A stretch of 64,000 bases of DNA from Anagrus nilaparvatae (lineage: Eukaryota > Arthropoda > Insecta > Hymenoptera > Mymaridae): contig JAKSXM010000014.1 in the NCBI GenBank assembly GCA_022575985.1, positions 6,138,001-6,202,000 of the forward strand, written 5' to 3'. How positions within the stretch are numbered: position 1 is the stretch's first letter; each line of letters starts with the position of its first letter. Positions 11,442 to 21,429 of the stretch are shown piece after piece. The position numbers and the translations under genes are program-made. The notes under the pieces were generated by a model. It was not told the origin of the DNA. It did no database searches and was given only the letters and a program-made list of their open reading frames with translations.

Positions 11442-12396
11442 TATGATGAAATGAAAAGAAATTATAAATCTTGCAAAGAAATGAATGATAATGAAATAAT
11501 AAAAGCTATTTATTATTTAAATAATACCCAGATAGAAGTTATAAAAAACTTAAGTAAATTTCCCTTAGCCAGCTCTCAAAAATTAAAATTTTATTATTCA
11601 TTAGTACATTTAAAAAGCATTCAAATTAATCTCAATAAATTTTAGAATAAAGTTGAAGGTAGAATAACTAACGATGATATTAAAATAAAAAGGATTGAAA
11701 TGGATTCTGCTTTTAATGACTATATAATATCCATAATGATTAAAAATTTATCTTATATCGATATTATAAAATTTTTTAATGATGCTTTACAAATTTTTAT
11801 TGAAGTTGTTAATAAAGTATTAAAACAATACATATAAACTAATTAAAAATAACTATAAAGAATTGAAATATTTTAATACGAAAGCTGTGTCAATATTAAC
11901 TTCTACTGTTTTAAATTTATTTAAATATTTTAAAGAATATATAGAAGCTCCATTAATTAATGATATCCAAGATTTTAAGCAAAAAGATTCTGAATGGATT
12001 TTAATATCCATAGAATTTTAAATATACATATTTGTAAATAAAATCCATTACACGCTTTTTCTTACATAAAATTACCTAAAAATATTGAAAGTAAACATGT
12101 TTGTTATTCATATTTAGAATAATGATAATAAATGTTTTAAATTGTCTACTATGAACGCACTTGTAAATGACAAATATGATCCAATCGATCATGCATATTG
12201 TTTATCAGAATATACCAAATATGAAGATTCTATAAAATATTCTAATTTTACAGAATTTAGAAATATTTATTTTGAAAGCTTAAAATATTCTTTTCAATCT
12301 CTTTTGATACCTGGTTTTGAAAATAAAAACAATATTTCAATTAATCTCCATTCACATGAGTTAGAAAAAGATGAGTACACAATAGTAACCTTTTAA
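11442..12396 (+). pseudogene. Polinton/Maverick-type protein-primed DNA polymerase B, N-terminal region (broken)
   Basis: The translated pieces resemble the N-terminal part of large PolB-type proteins found in arthropod Polinton-like elements. Recognisable pieces in order are: NNTQIEVIKNL and KFYYSLVHL (11.5-11.6 kb), FFNDALQIF (about 11.77 kb), LNLFKYFKEYIEAP and NDIQDF (about 11.9 kb), SYIKLPKNIESK (about 12.06 kb), NDNKCFK (about 12.12 kb), the acidic YTKYEDSIKYSNF block (about 12.2 kb), and PGFENKNNISINL (about 12.32 kb). At least one in-frame stop (11643) and several frameshifts break it, and the exonuclease and polymerase domains are absent. A second copy of the first part lies at 52585-52800. 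Family assignment is from remembered motifs, not a search. Confidence 0.6.
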
Positions 12397-12790
12397 GTAA
12401 CCTAAAGACAAAAAAAAAATTTTTGACCTTAGAATCGGATTCTACGGTAAATTTCCTATGGAGCCCTGGAAGGAAATATTTTTTTATCAAAAAATAAGCG
12501 TTTACGATAAAAAATAAGAAAAACATGCTAACTTAAAAATTTAATCTAACCAAAAATGAAAAAAGTTTATACAGCTGTCAAAAAGAGAGGATTTGATCTA
12601 AAGGGCTAAAAATTTGGGAAATTTACCATTTTTAGTTATATTTTTTAACGAAATTGGTTTGGGGTTGATTTGCCGACCCACCCATACACTTTATATACAG
12701 TTGAAAAATAATAACCCATTTCCAATTACCTCGAAACCTAATTTTTCACCATTACACTTTTCAAATTACGAGGATTTTAAATGGCTGTAC
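12397..12790. repeat. Diverged fragment of the foldback element
   Basis: Segments such as AGAATCGGATTCTACGG, AAATTTCCTATGG, GAGGATTTGATCTAAA and GACCCACCCATACA line up in order with the right arm of the foldback element at about 6985-7740. The 447-bp SINE is absent. It separates the PolB-like and integrase-like fragments. Confidence 0.7.
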
Positions 12791-12857
12791 GTAGAATACA
12801 AATGAATTTTATGTTTTTGCAACAATTGTTTACAAGTCTTATTGTAAAATTCGATTC

Positions 12858-13065
12858 CCTAGTCAACGAGAAGATTTGTGAGTAAATAGTTGTTAGTATC
12901 CTTTATTTTCTCGTGAATATTTATCCATAATAGCTAAATCCGCTTGACATTTTCTATCGATTGCTAGGATATCAACTTCTTCAACGTCTTTTAAAGTTTT
13001 TTCTAACAGGTTTATGTAATTCTGCATCTAAGGCTTAGCAGTGAAAACGCTAACACATTAGAACC
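12858..13065 (-). pseudogene. Polinton-type integrase fragment (broken)
   Basis: On the minus strand the text reads ELHKPVRKNFKRR, then after a frameshift VDILAIDRKCQADLAIMDKY, then SRENKGY and a stop. This is the arrangement at the start of the catalytic core of Polinton-type (retroviral-like, DDE) integrases, where the Asp in QADL is the first catalytic residue. The rest of the core is missing. Its position between polymerase-like and capsid-like pieces supports a single decayed Polinton-type locus, although its strand is opposite to both. Confidence 0.6.
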
Positions 13066-13197
13066 GACATTTTCTAGCTCTAGGACTAAAACTTTCTCAC
13101 TAAAAGAAAAAATTTTTTGTGTTTTATATTACTGCATAAGAAAGAGGAAGTATTAAATATCAAGGCACCAGTCATTTTCGATGACTCTCATAAAATA

Positions 13198-14685
13198 CTA
13201 GCATACGTGTGAGGGGGGGCTCCGCCCCCCCTGATCTATTCCCGGTGTTGTAGTTATTGATTTTTTATTATTATCATGTTGTTATTGTCCAAAATATATA
13301 TCAATGTCAAAAAAAATTAACGCCTTGAAATAAGCTAAAATTTTTTTCTTAATGTAGACCTTTTACCAGTTCAAATGTGACCAATAAGATAAAATTTGTA
13401 GTAAATTCAAAGGAATGGTGTAATTTTGAAAATGGGTCAGATCAGGCTATTTTTGGACCTTTGAACAGACATATTTCGGGCCCATAAGGTGCTAGAGGAT
13501 TAAAACTTTGGCTGAGGGACTTTTTTATCACCCCAAACTATACCCTAAAATTTGAGTTGATATATATAATACTAGCATAGGTGTGAGGGGGGGCTCCGCC
13601 CCCACTGATCTATTCCCGGTGTTGTTGTTATTGATTTTTTATTATTATCATGTTGTTATTGTCCAAAATATATATCAATGTCAATAAAAATTAACGCCTT
13701 GAAATAAGCTAAAATTTTTTTCTTAATGTAGACCTTTTACCAGTTCAAATGTGACCAATAAGATAAAATTTGTAGTAAATTCAAAGGAATGGTGTAATTT
13801 TGAAAATGGGCCAGATCAGGCTATTTTTGGACCTTTGAACAGACATATTTCGGGCCCATGAGGTGCTAGAGAACTAAAACTTTGGCTGAGGGACTTTTTT
13901 ATCATCCCAAACTATACCCTAAAATTTGAGTTGATATATATAATATACTAGCATAGGTGTGAGGGGGGGCTCCGCCCCCCCTGATCTATTCCCGGTGTTT
14001 TTGTTATTGATTTTTTATTATTATCATGTTGTTATTGTCCAAAATATATATCAATGTCAAAAAAAATTAACGCCTTGAAATAAGCTAAAATTTTTTTCTT
14101 AATGTAGACCTTTTACCAGTTCAAATGTGACCAATAAGATAAAATTTGTAGTAAATTCAAAGGAATGGTGTAATTTTGAAAATGGGCCAGATCAGGCTAT
14201 TTTTGGACCTTTGAAGAGACATATTTCGGGCCCATGAGGTGCTAGAGGACTAAAACTTTGGCTGAGGGACTTTTTTATCACCCCAAACTATACCCTAAAA
14301 TTTGAGTTGAATATATATAATACTAGCATAGGTGTGAGGGGGGGCTCCGCCCCCCCTGATCTATTCCCGGTGTTTTTGTTATTGATTTTTTATTATTATC
14401 ATGTTGTTATTGTCCAAAATATATATCAATGTCAAAAAAAATTAACGCCTTGAAATAAGCTAAAATTTTTTTCTTAATGTAGACCTTTTACCAGTTCAAA
14501 TGTGACCAATAAGATAAAATTTGTAGTAAATTCAAAGGAATGGTGTAATTTTGAAAATGGGCCAGATCAGGCTATTTTTGGACCTTTGAAGAGACATATT
14601 TCGGGCCCATGAGGTGCTAGAGGACTAAAACTTTGGCTGAGGGACTTTTTTATCACCCCAAACTATACCCTAAAATTTGAGTTGA
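13198..14685 (-). mobile_element. Tandem array of four 363-bp non-autonomous Helitrons
   Basis: Four nearly identical units lie at 13198-13560, 13572-13934, 13948-14310 and 14323-14685, each exactly 363 bp, separated by 11-13 bp of TATATA-type spacer. On the minus strand each begins TCAACTCAAATTTT and ends with a GGGGGGGC-NNN-GCCCCCCC hairpin, about 11 bases, then CTAG. These are canonical Helitron ends (5' TC, 3' hairpin and CTRR, no target duplication). The units hold no coding sequence. The terminal 45 bases match the 3' end of the autonomous Helitron at 44.12-44.15 kb. Confidence 0.9.
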
Positions 14686-14695
14686 ATATATATAA

Positions 14696-14706
14696 TATAT
14701 AGTAAA

Positions 14707-14742
<36 letters not shown>

Positions 14743-15222
14743 TAAAGCAACGTACGTTTTTAATAAAAATTTAACTAAGTACGCATAAATTACATTTTAA
14801 TATAGAATATAAATTACATTATAATATACACAGACCCACAAATAAATGATTAGAAATACCATAAAAATAAAAAAATGAAAAAAATTTTTTTACCAGCTTT
14901 AAAAATATTTTATAAAATTTTAAAGATACCTCCGTTTTGAATAAAAATTTCAGAGAATACGTAAAAATTAGTGCTGAATCGAATACTATGAAGTGCGATA
15001 GCTAAATTTTTCGATAGTCTCGAGATATTTTAATTTTTGTTAAAATTTTTAAAAAATGTTATCAAGTTCAAAAATACTAAAAATTAAATATCTCAAAAAC
15101 TACGACAGCTAATCAGAAAATATAGGGCCTATGTCACCCGCAGACTTTTTATCTTTATTTTGACACTGGTTTCATGCCAATTGGTTCGGCGGTTCTTGCG
15201 TGATGAGTGGACAGACAGACAG

Positions 15223-15253
<31 letters not shown>

Positions 15254-15793
15254 AACAAATAAATTTTCAAATATATATAGTATTAAGATATATAGTAAAA
15301 AATTTTTTTTTTTTTTTTTTTAATTTTAAAGCAACGTACGTTTTTAATAAAAATTTAACTAAGTACGCATAAATTACATTTTAATATAGAATATAAATTA
15401 CATTATAATATACACAGACCCACAAATAAATGATTAAAAATACCATAAAAATAAAAAAATGAAAAAAATTTTTTTACCAGCTTTAAAAATATTTTATAAA
15501 ATTTTAAAGATACCTCCGTTTTGAATAAAAATTTCAGAGAATACGTAAAAATTAGTGCTGAATCGAATACTATGAAGTGCGATAGCTAAATTTTTCGATA
15601 GTCTCGAGATATTTTAATTTTTGTTAAAATTTTTAAAAAATGTTATCAAGTTCAAAAATACTAAAAATTAAATATCTCAAAAACTACGACAGCTAATCAG
15701 AAAATATAGGGCCTATGTCACCCGCAGACTTTTTATCTTTATTTTGACACTGGTTTCATGCCAACTGGTTCGGCGGTTCTTGCGTGATGAGTG

Positions 15794-15824
<31 letters not shown>

Positions 15825-16386
15825 GGACAAACAGACAGACAGACAGACAAACAAATAAATTTTCAAATATATATAGTATTAAGATATATAGTAAAAAATT
15901 TTTTTTTTTTTTTTAATTTTAAAGCAACGTACGTTTTTAATAAAAATTTAACTAAGTACGCATAAATTACATTTAAATATAGAATATAAATTACATTATA
16001 ATATACACAGACCCACAAATAAATGATTAGAAATACCATAAAAATAAAAAAATGAAAACAATTTTTTTACCAGCTTTAAAAATATTTTATAAAATTTTAA
16101 AGATACCTCCGTTTTGAATAAAAATTTCAGAGAATACGTAAAAATTAGTGCTGAATCGAATACTATGAAGTGCGATAGCTAAATTTTTCGATAGTCTCGA
16201 GATATTTTAATATTTGTTAAAATTTTTAAAAAATGTTATCAAGTTCAAAAATACTAAAAATTAAATATCTCAAAAACTACGACAGCTAATCAGAAAATAT
16301 AGGGCCTATGTCACCCGCAGACTTTTTATCTTTATTTTGACACTGGTTTCATGCCAATTGGTTCAGCGGTTCTTGCGTGATGAGTG

Positions 16387-16417
<31 letters not shown>

Positions 16418-16962
16418 GGACAGACAGACGGACAAACAAATAAATTTTCAAATATATATAGTATTAAGATATATAGTAAAAAAATTTTTTTTTTTTTTTT
16501 AATTTTAAAGCAACGTACGTTTTTAATAAAAATTTAACTAAGTACGCATAAATTACATTTTAATATAGAATATAAATTACATTATAATATACACAGACCC
16601 ACAAATAAATGATTAGAAATACCATAAAAATAAAAAAATGAAAAAAATTTTTTTACCAGCTTTAAAAATATTTTATAAAATTTTAAAGATACCTCCGTTT
16701 TGAATAAAAATTTCAGAGAATACGTAAAAATTAGTACTGAATCGAATACTATGAAGTGCGATCGATAAATTTTTCGATAGTCTCGAGATATTTCAATTTT
16801 TGTTAAAATTTTTAAAAAATGTTATCAAGTACAAAAATACTAAAAATTAAATATCTCAAAAACTGCGACAGCTAATCAGAAAATATAGGGCCTATGTCAC
16901 CCGCAGACTTTTTATCTTTATTTTGACACCGGTTTCATGCCAATTGGTTCGGCGGTTCAGTG

Positions 16963-16994
<32 letters not shown>

Positions 16995-17033
16995 AATAAA
17001 TTTTCAAATATATATAGTATTAAGATATTAAGA
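14696..17033 (-). repeat. Tandem array of four about 590-bp units with (GACA)n
   Basis: Units start at about 14696, 15288, 15882 and 16468. Each holds a poly-T tract, an AT-rich body, and near its right end a (GACA)n/(GACG) microsatellite followed by AAATAAATTTTCAAATATAT. Read on the minus strand, this end (TATATATATTTGAAAATTTA, then GTCTGTC repeats, then CCGCCGAACCA) matches the sequence right after the Helitron 3' end at 44155. GTCY-type microsatellites are known in Helentron/DINE-like elements. A hairpin/CTAG terminus is not seen here, so membership in the Helitron family is inference. The last unit lacks a 14-base segment before the microsatellite. Confidence 0.75.
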
Positions 17034-17042
17034 TTAAGATAT

Positions 17043-17504
17043 ACTCATTAGCCTTATGTTATGCCATCTTATAAAAATAGTGATATGATAGTTATAGCTA
17101 TTCAAGAGCAAGATCGTTGCCTCTTACCATCAAAGACTTTTTTACATATACAAAAAAAAAAACTCACTAAAGCTGATGAAAAAATATATGAAAAAATTAA
17201 ACACGTAAATAATGCGTTTGCATTTTTATTCTCAGATATTCGATGCAAAATAAATGATGAAGTCATTAGTACCTGCAAAAACATTGGAATAACTACTCTC
17301 ATGAAAGGATATCCATCTTTTACTGCTATGCAATTAAAAATTTTGGAATATTTAAAGATAGAAATAAAGTCATTGACAAGGATGGAAATTTTGACGTAAT
17401 TTATCCTTTATAAGTAGTTTTTGGATTGCATGAAAAATTGGATAAAGTTATTGCTAACATCAGTCATATTATTGTATTTATAAGATCACATAATGATTAA
17501 ATGC
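17043..17504 (+). pseudogene. Polinton/adintovirus-type major capsid-like protein, N-terminal fragment
   Basis: An open block from the ATG at 17061 (112 codons) shows NSDMIVIAIQEQDRCLLPS, HVNNAFAFLFSDIRCKIN and NIGITTLMKGYPSF, the pattern of the N-terminal jelly roll of capsid-like proteins in insect Polinton-type elements. A frameshift near 17350 leads to KDGNFDVIYPL, a stop, and VVFGLHEKL. A residue pattern just upstream of the ATG (PYV) also fits, so the true protein began earlier, where the tandem array now joins. The fragment is about a quarter of a full capsid protein and cannot be functional. Confidence 0.6.
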
Positions 17505-17659
17505 AATAATTCAAGATGGTCACGTAGATGAAACATGGCAGCATACAATAGTTTTGTAAAGGCGCAGGATATTTAAGGGGGGTCAGTTTAGTCGGTAAAT
17601 ATGTTAAGCATGGAGTCCGACATAATCTAGGGGCCCGCCCTAGATATACGTAACGCATG

Positions 17660-18290
17660 GGCATATCCCGGATGCTAAATATAAGAAAATACACAAACAC
17701 CCCTTTTAGGGGTAGATTCAGCTATTTCAAGGGTGAAATATTGAATGCTCATGAAAAAGGAGTCGAAATTCTTGATAAGCGACCCAAAAAACCTATATGG
17801 GCATATCCTGGATGCTGAATATAAGAAAATACACAAACACCCCTTTTAGGGGTAGATTTAGCTATTTTAAGAGTAAAATATTGAATACTCATGAAAAAGA
17901 AGTCGAAATTCTTGATCAGTGACCCAAAAAACCTAAATGGGCATATCCTGGATGCTAAAAGTACGAAAATACAAAAATAGCAAAAACACCCCCTTTTCGG
18001 GGGTAGTTTTAGCCAATTTTAGGGTGAAACCCAAATTTCTCTGCCAAATGACCCCGATTTTCCTGTTCATCGACCAAAAAAACTATTAGTAGAGCAAATC
18101 TGGTGTTTGCCAGTGACAATACAACCACACCCGTATTTTGAGTTGAGTAGGGCTGGTTTTTATGGTCTAAGGGGTAAAAAACAAAATGAAAAAATTTTCT
18201 TGTCGTTTTTTTCGAAAAAAAAGCCTTAAGCTGTAATATGCCGCAAACCGCATGAAAATCGGTCGAGACATCGATCAAATATTATTTTTT
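17660..18290 (+). repeat. About 137-bp tandem repeat block, copy 1
   Basis: Three and a bit units of a repeat containing GCGACCCAAAAAACCTATA, CACCCCTTTTAGGGGTAGA and GGGTGAAATATTGAATACTC, followed by a unique end that finishes with AATCGGTCGAGACATCGATC. The same block, same order and same end point is found at 38740-39530, so it is the end region of a dispersed element of unknown class. Confidence 0.75.
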
Positions 18291-18339
18291 TCTGAATCAC
18301 TCTGTGACGCCAATGATTGTAGCGCAAAGGATCATTAAA

Positions 18340-18855
18340 TTATGGGAACAATATGACTGTGGCTGGGAGAATATCTCAAGCACAGGTATGTTGCTTCGGA
18401 GCACGGTTTTTCGAAGTTGTCGGGAAAACTAACGCGTGGCTGCCTGCTCTCTTTGAACCCCGATAAAACCCAATGCATCCTCTTTACGAGAAAACACAGC
18501 CTGTATACCTCCAGGGGGCCTATCTTTTACGGCAAAACGCTCGACTTTTCCAAAGAAGTAAAGTACCTTGGCGTGGTGCTTGAAGATAAGCTGAACTGGA
18601 GGGCTTATCTGGATTACTGAACGGTAGTCTATGCTGATGCATCTTTTTCACTTCATGCTCAGTTACAAAGGTTAGCTAACTCAGGAATACGGTATATTTT
18701 TGGAATAGGTAGGAGTGAAAGAATCACTGCTTTTAGGAAAAAACTAAAATGGCTTAGCAAGACTCTTGTCGTTATTACTTTGCCATGCAAAATTATAACC
18801 TCCACTCCTGCTATCTTTTTTTAAACCATACCACAGTGACAAGTCACAGAGAGGA
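18340..18855 (+). pseudogene. Non-LTR reverse transcriptase fragment with internal deletion
   Basis: Coding sense reads LSLNPDKTQCILFTRKHS, VKYLGVVLEDKLNW, then LDY, a TGA, and TVVYADASFSLHAQLQRL with RYIFGIGRSERITAFRKKL. The second half matches the CR1-like copies (compare RYIFGLRRQDHIT near 4.3 kb). The first half looks more like a Jockey/R1-type palm-to-thumb segment. About 45 residues normally found between the NW and LDYC motifs are absent. It is either one family with a deletion or a join between two elements. Confidence 0.7.
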
Positions 18856-18857
18856 AA

Positions 18858-19619
18858 TATATATATATATAGATATGCCGATAGGGAATTTTTTTAGTTT
18901 GATAATCACGCCTAGACAACAGTAGCTAGACGGAAAAAGATGGAAAAAATTACAGGTCAAAACATAGGCTAGGCTTTATTTCGATTAATAACGGAAAAAA
19001 ATTTTTATATTGAAAAAACTGGATTTCCAAGAACAAAATTTTTATCAAATTTAAAAAAAAAAAACCAAAAAAACTGAAAACCGAGGAAAAATTTTTTTGT
19101 TAAAAAGAATTTCATTCGATTCAGGTATATTTTTTACGTATTCACCTAAATTTTCAAAATAATCGGTTCGATCTTTCATAAGTTACAATAGTTTTTCGAA
19201 AATTTTAAAAGTTTAGGACTAATATATTATATATATTTCTAATTTTTATCAGCCACTGATGTAGTAACTGAATATAGTAACTAAAAGAAGCTTTAACAGC
19301 TATTATCAGACAGAACCCTAGAATTGGTATTCGAGGGAAACAACGAACACTTGTGGATCCTATGGAAGGGAATACAAAGCTTAGCTACCCAGCTAAGCTT
19401 TGTATTGTTGATCACTAATTATCTGTCTGGGTTCATATGCCCGTAATTTTTATGATTTAGTAAATTTTAGATAATACTTCGGATAAAAAAAGGTTATTTT
19501 ACAAAATATTGAGTAACGTAAAACAACATATTTTTGGAAAAATAAATCCGCAGGGGTCAAGGGGGGCGCAGCCCTCACGGTGGCTGCCGGGACGACCAAA
19601 GCGAGCCGGAGGCAGCTAG
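18858..19619 (+). mobile_element. Short Helitron (family 2), 3' terminus intact
   Basis: The 3' end is clear: a GGGC-GCA-GCCC hairpin at about 19565, then GCTGCC (19583-19588) paired with GGCAGC (19611-19616), and CTAG at 19616-19619 followed by T. A decayed relative at about 36490-36756 matches in several blocks (for example ACAAAATATTGAGTAAC and GTAATTTTTAT). The 5' end is set where CR1-like sequence stops near 18855 and is approximate. CR1-like sequence appears to resume after 19620, so the Helitron seems inserted in that element. Confidence 0.65.
19371..19406. other. Perfect 16-bp hairpin
   Basis: AATACAAAGCTTAGCT (19371-19386) is followed by ACCC and then the exact reverse complement (19391-19406). 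It lies inside the short Helitron. The homologous position in the decayed copy near 36.55 kb has a shorter AGCTAT/ATAGCT stem. Confidence 0.9.
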
Positions 19620-20116
19620 TGTATATACATATTTATTTATCTAATTATACACACATATATTTACCATAAACGAACCATATTTAGTATATTTACTATATTA
19701 TATTTACAAAAAAATTTAATTATATATACTAGAATATATTTACTAATATTGACTAATTTTTATTTATTAAAAGAATTTATTTTATTTTACTTTATTTATA
19801 TTTGTATTTAGATTAATTAATTGACTTTGTAAAATAAGAGTACACTATTTTGTATTTTTAACAAATAAATCCTAATAATAATAATAATAAAAAACACATA
19901 AATATTGTATTATATTAGTAACAATGACGAAAGGGGGATGTTTCTTGGGGAACAGTTAAAACTATACGAAAAATAAAATTTAGTGTTTAAAAGACAATAG
20001 ACTAACAAGATCAAATATTTAAAAATAAATATTCAGAAATAATATAAAATGAATAACTTTAATGTTGCGGGTTATAGTTTTAATAAACATACACAAGTTA
20101 AAATGCATATACAAAA
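19620..20116 (+). other. AT-rich stretch with a CR1-like 3' tail
   Basis: CACTATTTTGTATTT, AACAAATAAAT and CTAATAATAATAATAATA (about 19828-19890) resemble the 3' end of the CR1-like copies. It may be the 3' UTR of the fragment at 18340-18855, separated from it by the Helitron. Nothing else is recognised. Confidence 0.4.
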
Positions 20117-20121
20117 ATGGA

Positions 20122-20153
<32 letters not shown>

Positions 20154-20157
20154 CTTT
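20117..20157. repeat. (ATT)n microsatellite, 3' tail of CR1-like copy 2
   Basis: Twelve or so ATT units. On the minus strand it follows TATTTTGCTTTAAAACAAAT, which matches the 3' end of copy 1. Confidence 0.85.
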
Positions 20158-20419
20158 ATTTGTTTTAAAGCAAAATACAGTAACACTCTTTTACAATTGG
20201 TTAATATATACATAGTAAATATATAGTTAATATATACATAGTAATAAATAAAATAAGATAAAATGATTTTTTTTTTTACAAATAATTAGCAATCTAATAT
20301 ATATTTAATAATTATGAGCAATTATACTAGAAAAAAGTTTTGGTTGGAAAAATTTGGTTTGGCAAAAATCAGTAGTCAACAAATATGATAAATTTTTCAT
20401 AAATTATTGGTCAATCTTA

Positions 20420-20790
20420 GGTATACTCAGTTAGTAGTTAATAAAATACATACTTATATAAATATAAGGTATGATGGTCAATTTTAAAGTAAATAACAGT
20501 GAATAAATAGTTCTATAAGTTCCAGAATTTTTCATATTTAATTTAGCAAGAATATAGCCCCCAATTATAAGTAGCAGAGGATATTTCAATATCTTTACGT
20601 GGGTCACGAGAAGATCTGTCTTTTTCATAAGGTTTAAATAGGGATATGAGGAACGGAGGGTGTTTCATACGTATGACTCTATACATAACTAGAGACGCAA
20701 ATTAATCCGTTCGTGTCACATTGCGCATTCAATTAAGTCGTCTTCTGAATTGGGTTGTGTTCTTTTGTCTTTTTATACCATAGAGTTTGA
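20420..20790 (-). pseudogene. CR1-like ORF2, C-terminal end (distal to the insertion)
   Basis: Minus-strand sense corresponds to the copy 1 block near 4.30-4.55 kb: the RRQDHIT-like region, then VIRMKHPPFLISLFKPYEK, with several substitutions and stops. It is separated from the rest of ORF2 by the DNA transposon. Confidence 0.7.
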
Positions 20791-20793
20791 TAA

Positions 20794-21314
20794 CACAGGT
20801 CAACATTTAAATGAAGCGGGAACACGGGATTCTGTATAGGGCACTTAGGGTTTTTTGGGTCGCTGATTACGATGAGCGGGTTAGTTAATCGCCATCATGT
20901 CAGGATCAAATTCAATTTGAAGGTCATGTGCAAAAGAATGCATGGAAAAAATATGAAAAAAATCATACATATGTTTTTTAGGTCAAGGAATTCGAAGCCA
21001 AGGTCAGATAAGCTCTGTGAGGTCATGGTCAAGGTCATTTGAAGGTCATGTGCAATTAATTCTATCAAAAAATTCTGAAAAACATCTTACATACGTTTTT
21101 GAGATCAAGGAATCCGAATCCGAGGCAGGCTAAGCTCTGCAAGGTCATAGTAAAGGTCATTTGTAGATCATTCCGGTTATTCTAAGGTCAATTGCAATGT
21201 TTTCGGCATTTTAAGATTCGAAAAATCTAAAAAATATCAGGAATAAGTTTACGGGTTAGAAAAATCTGCATGCAAGGTCAGTCAAGGTCTATCGCGTCAG
21301 TTTCAAAGTCATTT
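20794..21314 (+). repeat. Left terminal inverted repeat with about 121-bp subrepeats
   Basis: Contains two tandem units of about 121 bp, each including a TTTGAAGGTCATGTGCA-type core, and many copies of AGGTCA, several as CAAGGTCA. The inner edge is set by loss of match to the right repeat at TCATTT. Confidence 0.85.
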
Positions 21315-21429
21315 GACGGTCATAAGTATTTAACCTCCTTGAGAATCTTTGACTGTACTTTTGTCAACAAGTTAAGTGTATTATTCGTCGGTTCGATAAC
21401 GTTTTTGTTCAGTAGTAAATGTTTTTCTT

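Noticed and set aside
13198..14685. Simple satellite DNA
   Set aside because: Each unit has complete Helitron ends and variable AT spacers, which a satellite would not have.
15160..16537. Three open frames ending in Asp-Arg-Gln-Thr repeats
   Set aside because: They are translations of the (GACA)n microsatellite in the tandem array and exist only because the array repeats.
18009..18278. Minus-strand 89-codon frame similar to one at 39258-39473
   Set aside because: The similarity reflects the shared repeat block; differences include changes across all codon positions and no domain is visible, so there is no sign of protein selection.
20019..20213. Minus-strand poly-Ile frame
   Set aside because: It is a translation of the (ATT)n tail of the CR1-like element.
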